Assembly: GCA_019119355.1 (NCBI GenBank)
Contig: DWXE01000017.1
Location: 1-64,000 of the forward strand
Direction: 5' to 3'
Source: Candidatus Eisenbergiella merdigallinarum
Lineage (GTDB): Bacteria; Bacillota; Clostridia; Lachnospirales; Lachnospiraceae
DNA: 64,000 bases
The notes under the pieces were generated by a model. It searched no databases, was not told the origin of the DNA, and worked only from the letters and a program-made list of their open reading frames with translations. Shown piece after piece: positions 58,342-64,000 of the stretch. Position 1 is the stretch's first letter. Every line of letters begins with the position of its first letter. The position numbers and the translations under genes were made by a program.

Positions 58342-59610
58342 ATGGACGAAATCAGAACGCTGCTGCAGGACGCTCTCGATGAGGGGCTGTATCAGCTTAC
58401 GTTGAGCAAAGCCCTGCATCCCGGGGAAGGGGAGATTTTCCGGAAAAAAGTCCGGCCGGTGATGGTGAAGGGGGAGCTCTTATTTCAGGTGACGGCATAC
58501 GCCGGGAAACAGGTTTTTCACGAGAACCTTACCGCCCGGGAAGCGGAGGAGCGGCTGTCGGAGGACATGGGAAATCGGTTTGGACAGCTGCAGGCGGATA
58601 CGGTGAAATTTTCCGCCACGGCGCTGGTGAGCAAAAAGGGGAAGGTGACGGTCAAAAGGAAGCCGAACCGGGAAAGGGAGGCGAAAGGGCCGGATCTGTC
58701 CCACAACCGGACCAGAAATTATATTCTGGAAGAGGGAACGCCGGTGCCGTTTCTGGTGGATCTGGGCGTGCAGACGGAAGACGGGAAGGTGGTGCGCCGC
58801 TTCTATGACAAATTCCGGCAGATCAACCGGTTTCTGGAATTTATCGAGGATATTTTGCCCATACTTCCCAAGGACAGGCCCGTGCATCTCGTCGATTTCG
58901 GGTGCGGAAAATCCTACCTGACGTTCGCCATGTATCATTATCTGCACGTCATGCAGGGGCTGGATCTGCGGGTGACGGGGCTGGATCTGAAAGAGGACGT
59001 GATCCGGCGCTGCAGCCGCCTGGCGGAGAAATACGGATATGAGCATCTCAGGTTTTGCTGCGGCGATATCGCGGACTATACGGGGACGGACCGGGCGGAT
59101 ATGGTAGTGACGCTGCACGCCTGCGATACGGCCACGGATTACGCCCTGTATCAGGCCATCCGGTGGCAGGCCAGGGTGATATTATCCGTGCCCTGCTGCC
59201 AGCACGAGGTCAACGGGCAGATTCGATGCGACCGGCTGGAGGGCGCCCTGCGCTATGGACTGATCCGGGAGAGGATGTCGGCGTTGTTTACGGACGCGCT
59301 GCGGGCTGATCTTCTGGAGGAGCAGGGATATGACGCACAGATTCTGGAATTTATCGATATGGAGCATACGCCGAAGAACATTCTGATCCGCGCGGTGAAG
59401 CGGGAAGAGGGCAGAGGAAAGGAGAGCAGGCGCGGGGAAGGGGAGCCGGAAAGCCTGCGCCTGGCGAATTTTCTGAACGCGCGCACGACGCTGCAGAAAC
59501 TGCTGGAAACGCCTGCGGACGGATCCGGCGGCGTTGCGGCAGACGCCGCGGAAAAGGGGACCGCGCCCGCGCGGATTCGCCCCGGCAGGGTGAAAGGAGA
59601 AGTGGATTGA
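58342..59610 (+). CDS. SAM-dependent methyltransferase, Methyltransf_32-like
   Basis: The product is 422 residues from the ATG preceded by AAGAGGAGAAC; an upstream ATG in frame at 58240 lacks a ribosome site. The N-terminal ~130 residues resemble a nucleic-acid-binding lead domain. The SAM-binding motif I is in VHLVDFGCGKSYLTFAMYHYL near residue 180. VTLHACDTATDYAL and SVPCCQHEVNGQI follow, as in the Methyltransf_32 family (RNA or small-molecule methylation). The last ~60 residues are low-complexity. It is translationally coupled to the next gene by a four-base TTGA overlap. Confidence 0.88.
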   Translation: MDEIRTLLQDALDEGLYQLTLSKALHPGEGEIFRKKVRPVMVKGELLFQVTAYAGKQVFHENLTAREAEERLSEDMGNRFGQLQADTVKFSATALVSKKGKVTVKRKPNREREAKGPDLSHNRTRNYILEEGTPVPFLVDLGVQTEDGKVVRRFYDKFRQINRFLEFIEDILPILPKDRPVHLVDFGCGKSYLTFAMYHYLHVMQGLDLRVTGLDLKEDVIRRCSRLAEKYGYEHLRFCCGDIADYTGTDRADMVVTLHACDTATDYALYQAIRWQARVILSVPCCQHEVNGQIRCDRLEGALRYGLIRERMSALFTDALRADLLEEQGYDAQILEFIDMEHTPKNILIRAVKREEGRGKESRRGEGEPESLRLANFLNARTTLQKLLETPADGSGGVAADAAEKGTAPARIRPGRVKGEVD

Positions 59611-62132
59611 AGAGAGCGATCATCAAGCTGAGTGTTTTCGCGGGGGTTTTTCTGATTTCCCTGGTCGTGATCAGTTTTTTTATGAATCAGGGAAACCGGG
59701 ATATGACGGGGCAGATGGGGGCGGCAACGCTGCCCACCGTGGCCATCCGGTGCGGGGAAATGCAGATCAATCCGATGTACGGCTACTGCCAGGAGATGGA
59801 AGCGGCCGGGATGCGGGAGAGCATTACGCCTGTGGGCGGGCAGAGGCAGGTGCGGGCGGTCATCGAAACATACGGTCAGAAGATCGTATCCGCCGGCTTT
59901 GAAGTGCGCAGCGTGGACGGGCAGCGCCTGGTGGAAAAGACGGAGCTGACCGGGCTGGAGCAAAACGGGACGCAGCTTCTTGCCGATTTCCGGTTAAAGG
60001 ATCTGATCGAAGAGGGACGGGAGTACAGCCTGATTTTCCTGCTGACTCTGGAGGACGGACGGGAGGTTCGGTACTATACCCGGATCGTTCAGGCGGACTA
60101 CGCGCTGGAAGAAAAACTCGCCTTCATCGCCGGATTTTCGGACGCCACTCTGACTACGGGAGGAGATGGGAAGCCCATGGGAGAATATGCGTCCAAACTG
60201 GAGCCGAACGCGGAGGGGGACAACTCCACCCTGGCCAGGGTTGACATCCACAGCACGGCGGCGCAGGTGGCATGGGCCGGCGTGGATGTAGAAAAGGAAT
60301 CGGAGACGAAGATTGTGATCCGGGAAATCGCCCCCCAGACGGCTTCGGCAGAGCTTTCCTATCTGGTCAGCTATCCGAAGGACGGGGAAAGGGTATACGC
60401 GCAGGTGGAGGAATATTTCCGGGTCCGCTATACCGGCGATACCATGTACCTGCTGAATTATGAGCGGACGGCGGAGCAGATTTTTGCGGAGACCTCCCGC
60501 AGCTTTTCCAGCGGAGATATCGATCTGGGCGTGGCGTCTTCCGACGTGGTGCTGGAAGAGAGCGACGGGGGAACGGTGCTGGCCTTTTCACAGGCGGGGG
60601 CCCTCTACAGCTACAACGGCGCAAACAGCAGTCTCGCCCGTCTCTTTTCCTTTTATGATTCCGACCGGGACGACGCGCGCACGCAAAATGACAGCCACGG
60701 ATTCCGGATCCTGCATGTGGATGAAACGGGAAACGTCCTGTTTCTGGTTCACGGTTACATGAACCGGGGCCGCCATGAAGGATATTGCGGGATTCAGGTC
60801 TGCTATTACAGCAGCACGATGAACGTGACGGAAGAACTGGCGTTTCTGCCCTATACGAAATCCGCGGACATTCTGGCCGCGGAGATGGAAAATCTGTCCT
60901 TCGCCAACGGGAAAAACGATCTGTATCTGATGCTGGACGGAAACATTTACCGGGTCGGTCTGGAGGATCTGAGCAGCGAGATCGTGGCCCGCGGGCTGGA
61001 CGAAGACGGGTATCGGGTGTCGGAGGACGGCAGCATGCTGGTCTGGGAAGAGATCGGGCAGGGGGATTTCGCCCGGGCGCTGGTGTTGATGAATCTGAAC
61101 AGCGGGGAAAGCGTGTCCATCGAGGCGGGGGACGGCAATTTCATCCGGCCGCTGGGCTTTATGGGAGAAGATCTGATTTACGGCGTGGCCAGGCAGGAGG
61201 ACATCCGGGAGGATGATCTGGGGTATACGGTATTCCCCATGTTCCGCGTGGAAATCAGGGATTTCAACGGGGAGATTTTCAAGACCTGGCAGCAGGACGG
61301 CTATTATATCACCGGATGCGCCATCGAAGGAAATCAGATCAATCTGGAGCGGGTTTCGGCTGCGTCGGGAGAGCTGGCGGAAGCGGGAGCGGAGCAGATT
61401 CTTTACAGCGATGAGATTGCGGAGAAACACAACGGGGTGGAAACCGCGGCCACCGAAGCGCTGGAGAACATCGTGCACATTTCCCTGAGGAGTCAGGCGG
61501 ACAGCAGGAAGGTGAAAATCCTCACACCCGGGGAAGTCCTGTTCGAAGGAAGCCGGGAAGTCGTGCTGGAGAAGGCGGATCATCCGGAACGGTATTACGT
61601 ATACGGCAGGCATGGCGCGGTGGATATCCTTTCCTCTCCGTCAGCGGCGGCCAGGCTGGCCTATGAAAACCTGGGGACTGTGGCGGCTGAGGACGGAAGC
61701 TACGTGATGAAACGGGACCGGCTGCACACCTCCAATCAGATCATGGCCATCCAGGGAACTTCGGCAGAAGCCGGAAAGAGTTCTCTGGCGGTCTGCCTGG
61801 ATGCGATCTTCAGCTTCGAGGGGCTCATGCGGGACAGCCAGCATCTGCTGGATCAGGGGATGGACGTGCTCGCCATCCTGGAGCAGAATCTGGAAGAGCG
61901 CAGGATACTGGATCTGCGCGGATGCAGCCTCGATATCGTCCTGTATTATCCGGATCGGGAGATCCCCGTTCTGGCGGTGCAAAACGACGGCAGCGCCGTG
62001 CTGATTACCGGATTCAACGAGCAGAACGTCGTGCTGATGAATCCGCAGACAGGAACGGTGTACAAGATGGGCATGAACGATGCCAGGGACTGGTTTGAGG
62101 AAAACGGAAACCGCTTTATCGCATACTGGTAG
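59607..62132 (+). CDS. Large exported/anchored protein of unknown function
   Basis: The product is 841 residues from a TTG start overlapping the upstream stop, with AAAGGAGAAG upstream. One N-terminal membrane helix (LSVFAGVFLISLVVISFFM) anchors it outside the cell. The rest is a long series of beta-strand-like blocks with recurring Asp/Gly turns (FRILHVDETGNVLFLVHGYMNRGRHEGY, NLSFANGKNDLYLMLDGNIYRV, YRVSEDGSMLVWEEIG), suggestive of a beta-propeller around 330-560. The C-terminal part (about 700-841, ending NVVLMNPQTGTVYKMGMND) may be a separate domain. I recognise no catalytic motif. Confidence 0.75.
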   Translation: MKRAIIKLSVFAGVFLISLVVISFFMNQGNRDMTGQMGAATLPTVAIRCGEMQINPMYGYCQEMEAAGMRESITPVGGQRQVRAVIETYGQKIVSAGFEVRSVDGQRLVEKTELTGLEQNGTQLLADFRLKDLIEEGREYSLIFLLTLEDGREVRYYTRIVQADYALEEKLAFIAGFSDATLTTGGDGKPMGEYASKLEPNAEGDNSTLARVDIHSTAAQVAWAGVDVEKESETKIVIREIAPQTASAELSYLVSYPKDGERVYAQVEEYFRVRYTGDTMYLLNYERTAEQIFAETSRSFSSGDIDLGVASSDVVLEESDGGTVLAFSQAGALYSYNGANSSLARLFSFYDSDRDDARTQNDSHGFRILHVDETGNVLFLVHGYMNRGRHEGYCGIQVCYYSSTMNVTEELAFLPYTKSADILAAEMENLSFANGKNDLYLMLDGNIYRVGLEDLSSEIVARGLDEDGYRVSEDGSMLVWEEIGQGDFARALVLMNLNSGESVSIEAGDGNFIRPLGFMGEDLIYGVARQEDIREDDLGYTVFPMFRVEIRDFNGEIFKTWQQDGYYITGCAIEGNQINLERVSAASGELAEAGAEQILYSDEIAEKHNGVETAATEALENIVHISLRSQADSRKVKILTPGEVLFEGSREVVLEKADHPERYYVYGRHGAVDILSSPSAAARLAYENLGTVAAEDGSYVMKRDRLHTSNQIMAIQGTSAEAGKSSLAVCLDAIFSFEGLMRDSQHLLDQGMDVLAILEQNLEERRILDLRGCSLDIVLYYPDREIPVLAVQNDGSAVLITGFNEQNVVLMNPQTGTVYKMGMNDARDWFEENGNRFIAYW

Positions 62133-62164
62133 GGCGAAGAGCGAAGGAAAGGAGAGGGATCGCC

Positions 62165-62983
62165 ATGAAAGACATTTTAACGGCTCCCTTTGTGGAGGAA
62201 ATGCGAAAGACCACCGCCAATATGTACCGGCTGGGGTGGGATGAACGCAACGGCGGGAACATAAGCCTGATGCTGGAAGAACGGGAGGCTGCGGAATATC
62301 TGGATCTGAACGACCCCGTGCGGATCCTCCCGCTGGGATTCGACGCCATGCCCGTGGCCGGCAGGATCTTCATCGTCACCGGCACGGGCAGGTACTTTAA
62401 AAACGTCGATGCGGACCCGGAAACCAATCTGGGCATCGTCCGCATCTCGCAGGACGGCCGTGCCGCCGAACTGCTGTGGGGATACCGGGACGGCGGCACC
62501 TTTACCTCCGAGTTTCCCGCCCATCTGATGAGCCATATGGCGCGGCTTTCCGTCGATCCGCTAAACCGGGTGATCATGCACTCCCATCCAACCTGCACGC
62601 TGGCCATGAATTATGTTCACGAGCTGGATGAGAAAAAGCTGACCCATACGCTCTGGGAAATGTGTACGGAGTGCATCGTCGTGTTTCCGGACGGCGTTGG
62701 CGTCCTGCCCTGGATGCTCTGCGGGACGAACTCCATCGGAGAGGCTACGGCGGAGAAGATGAAGGAATTTCGGCTGGTGATCTGGGCCATGCACGGCATC
62801 TATGGAGCCGGAAGGACCATGGATGAGGCGTTCGGGCTGATCGAGACCGTGGAAAAGGCGGCGCAGGTCTACATGCTCACCTCCCACCTGCCCAGGATCA
62901 ACACCATCCGGGACGAACAGCTGAAAGAGCTGGCGGAACATTTTGGGGTCAACTACCGCAGGGATTTTCTGAATCTTTCCTGA
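62165..62983 (+). CDS. rhaD: Rhamnulose-1-phosphate aldolase
   Basis: The 272-residue product matches RhaD length and class II aldolase features. An early WDERNGGNISLML segment supplies phosphate binding, VTGTGRYF follows, and the zinc-binding H-x-H is seen in MHSHPTCTLAMN. A further His follows in WAMHGIYGAG. It splits L-rhamnulose-1-phosphate into dihydroxyacetone phosphate and L-lactaldehyde. No other rhamnose gene is next to it in the window, so its partners are elsewhere. Confidence 0.94.
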   Translation: MKDILTAPFVEEMRKTTANMYRLGWDERNGGNISLMLEEREAAEYLDLNDPVRILPLGFDAMPVAGRIFIVTGTGRYFKNVDADPETNLGIVRISQDGRAAELLWGYRDGGTFTSEFPAHLMSHMARLSVDPLNRVIMHSHPTCTLAMNYVHELDEKKLTHTLWEMCTECIVVFPDGVGVLPWMLCGTNSIGEATAEKMKEFRLVIWAMHGIYGAGRTMDEAFGLIETVEKAAQVYMLTSHLPRINTIRDEQLKELAEHFGVNYRRDFLNLS

Positions 62984-63008
62984 TCCCGGCAAGCGGGAAA
63001 CAGGAAGA

Positions 63009-63057
63009 GGGCCATGGCCGGACTGCACATCCAGTCCGCTCCATGGCCCCTGTTTTT
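63009..63057. terminator. Bidirectional terminator between rhaD and queT
   Basis: GGGCCATGG pairs with CCATGGCCC, and CGGACT with AGTCCG inside it. TGTTTTTT follows on the plus side. Confidence 0.85.
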
Positions 63058-63080
63058 TAATGGTTATTTTTATGATACGC

Positions 63081-63683
63081 TCAGTTTTTCAGCGCGGTTT
63101 TCTGCGCGGCCCCGGCCTCGCGGGAAAAATCCGCCGAAGGGAAGAGGTTTCCCCTGTATCTGCGGAGGGCGAACAGCAGGATCAGGCCGAAAATTCCGCA
63201 GGAAATCACTTCGCCGAGGGTGACGGTGACGGCGGAAAACCAGACGGGCTCCATGCCGTAGGCGTATTTCAGCACCGGAGGAATCACGATCCCGTTGGCG
63301 ATGATGGGCGGAAGGGGGGAAAGCCATGCGAACAGATCCGCCCGCTTCGAGACGCCGGAATGGGAAACGGAACCGGAAGCCAGGCGGCGGGAAGCGGCTT
63401 TGGAGAGCCCCCAGGTACCCACGGCTCCGATCAGCGTGGCCAAAGGCCCGAAAACGATGTCGGGGATGGCGCAGCCGGCGGCGATATTTCCCAGCAGGCA
63501 GCCGATGTACAGGCCCGGTATGGCGGCAGGGGTGAAAAAGGGAAGAACGGTGAGCGCTTCGGAGAAGCGAACCTGGATGCTGCCGCTGGCCAGCCCCAGG
63601 GCGTTGGCGATCAGCGTGAGCACGACGTAGAGAGCGGCGATCATCGCCGCCTGAGTGAGGTACAGAACGTTTTTGTTTTTCAT
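63081..63683 (-). CDS. queT: QueT-family transporter (ECF substrate-binding component for queuosine precursors)
   Basis: The product is 200 residues from the ATG preceded by AAGGAGAAAAA. It has about six membrane helices. Family pieces include QAAMIAALYVVLTLIANALG near the start, IQVRFSEALTVLPFFTPAAIPGLYIGC and GCAIPDIVFGPLATLIGAVG. QueT captures a precursor such as preQ1 for queuosine synthesis and relies on a shared ECF energising module encoded elsewhere. A preQ1-I-like riboswitch directly upstream overlaps its ribosome site, which supports the substrate assignment. Confidence 0.93.
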   Translation of the reverse strand: MKNKNVLYLTQAAMIAALYVVLTLIANALGLASGSIQVRFSEALTVLPFFTPAAIPGLYIGCLLGNIAAGCAIPDIVFGPLATLIGAVGTWGLSKAASRRLASGSVSHSGVSKRADLFAWLSPLPPIIANGIVIPPVLKYAYGMEPVWFSAVTVTLGEVISCGIFGLILLFALRRYRGNLFPSADFSREAGAAQKTALKN

Positions 63684-63689
63684 TTTTTT

Positions 63690-63732
63690 CTCCTTTAGTT
63701 TTGTTTTACGTGTGGAAGGTCTCGAACACACG
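63690..63732 (-). promoter_or_regulatory. preQ1-I-type riboswitch upstream of queT
   Basis: Read on the minus strand, CGTGTG pairs with CACACG around the loop TTCGAGACCTTC. An A-rich tail TAAAACAAAACTAAAGGAG follows, whose CTAA is placed to pair with the loop and whose end is the ribosome site. This is the compact H-type pseudoknot layout of preQ1-I aptamers. One loop-tail pair is imperfect. It would shut off translation when preQ1 is plentiful. Confidence 0.75.
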
Positions 63733-63817
63733 ATTCATTTAACGCCGGGAATCGGCGGTACTGCGGCGAAAACGGGTGAAAGCGGAAAATTTCTATCAGT
63801 TTTTGGAACTAAAATTT

Positions 63818-64000
63818 TCACAGGGCGTCAAGGAGATCGGCAATCTCCTTTTGCTTGTTGGGGTACAGATGCCCGTAAGTTCCCAGTGTTACCGTTATAT
63901 TATCATGGCCCAGACGATCCGCAATAGCGAGCGGGGAAACGCCTTTCTCAATCAGCAGAGCAACGTGCGAGTGCCGGAGATCGTGTATCCTGATCCTGGG
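63818..64000 (-). CDS. Tyrosine-family site-specific integrase, C-terminal 60 residues (runs off the window)
   Basis: The minus-strand frame entering from the right edge encodes RIHDLRHSHVALLIEKG, then LAIADRLGHDNITVTLGTYGHLYP and ends near EIADLLDAL. The H-x-L-R-H box, the LGH box and the active-site Tyr in LGTYGH are the conserved catalytic C-terminal elements of phage-type integrases. The start lies beyond 64000. It marks a mobile element to the right, with its integrase at the element's edge. Confidence 0.9.
   Translation of the reverse strand, partial: PRIRIHDLRHSHVALLIEKGVSPLAIADRLGHDNITVTLGTYGHLYPNKQKEIADLLDAL

Overview
The window looks like chromosome of a GC-rich, anaerobic Firmicute, most likely a Lachnospiraceae-type clostridium. 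This is inferred from gene content: a CIRCE-controlled small heat-shock pair, LytTR/GHKL signalling, MutS2, YhaM, a VanW-family protein, a QueT transporter, a DUF4080 radical SAM protein, choline-binding-like cell-wall repeats and strong AGGAGG ribosome sites. No species is claimed. Most of the window is ordinary, densely packed core and metabolic sequence. Its two ends, and the stretch around 47.6-49.1 kb, look like accessory DNA.

Left end (1-6.0 kb): a visibly AT-richer cassette on the minus strand. In transcription order it encodes a small XRE-type regulator, two TcmP-type ('three-Cys-motif partner') proteins, a radical-SAM-like protein with a C-x3-C-x3-C cluster, and a type III-like DNA adenine methyltransferase. 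The genes overlap or nearly abut. The cassette is followed on the right by gene debris, including an XRE gene cut off after about 40 codons. This is the best candidate for a poorly described system. It resembles a nucleic-acid modification or defence unit, but no nuclease or helicase partner is visible.

6.2-14.1 kb: a LytTR response regulator, a membrane-less GHKL kinase and a heterodimeric ABC exporter pair, then a PflA-like radical SAM enzyme and a phospholipase D-family protein. 14.1-19.1 kb: protein quality control, with lon behind a degenerate CIRCE-like element and two tandem hsp20 genes behind a near-perfect CIRCE, separated by a two-domain GNAT protein. 19.2-23.3 kb: a CrcB fluoride channel, an ECF sigma and its likely anti-sigma, a secreted cell-wall-repeat protein, tRNA-Gly(GCC) and a lipoprotein. 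23.5-28.3 kb: a TIM-barrel protein of unknown role, an AraC regulator, galK and galT (Leloir pathway). 28.3-37.7 kb: a structured intergenic repeat; a DUF4080 radical SAM protein, endonuclease III and a DnaQ-like exonuclease; an unlabelled 34-residue membrane protein; a VanW-family protein; and a tightly overlapped run of PurM/HypE-like protein, Lrp regulator, aminotransferase, TrmL and DUF1275 membrane protein.

37.8-47.6 kb: a two-component system and mutS2 on the minus strand, then an HtrA-like protein lacking the usual catalytic residues, YhaM, an RlmD-type methyltransferase with an unusual insert, a flavin reductase-like protein and a GNAT. 47.9-48.5 kb: an orphan CRISPR array with a type I-C-like repeat, nine repeats and eight spacers, a promoter in its leader, decayed repeats at the far end and no cas gene anywhere in the window.

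49.1-63.8 kb: an AraC regulator divergent from a MATE/acetyltransferase/P-loop kinase operon; a ferredoxin-type protein divergent from a Crp/Fnr regulator with a palindromic operator; a MoxR/DUF58/DUF4129 operon continuing into a methyltransferase and a large exported protein; rhamnulose-1-phosphate aldolase; and queT behind a preQ1-I-like riboswitch. The window ends inside the C-terminal part of a tyrosine integrase, so a mobile element begins immediately to the right.
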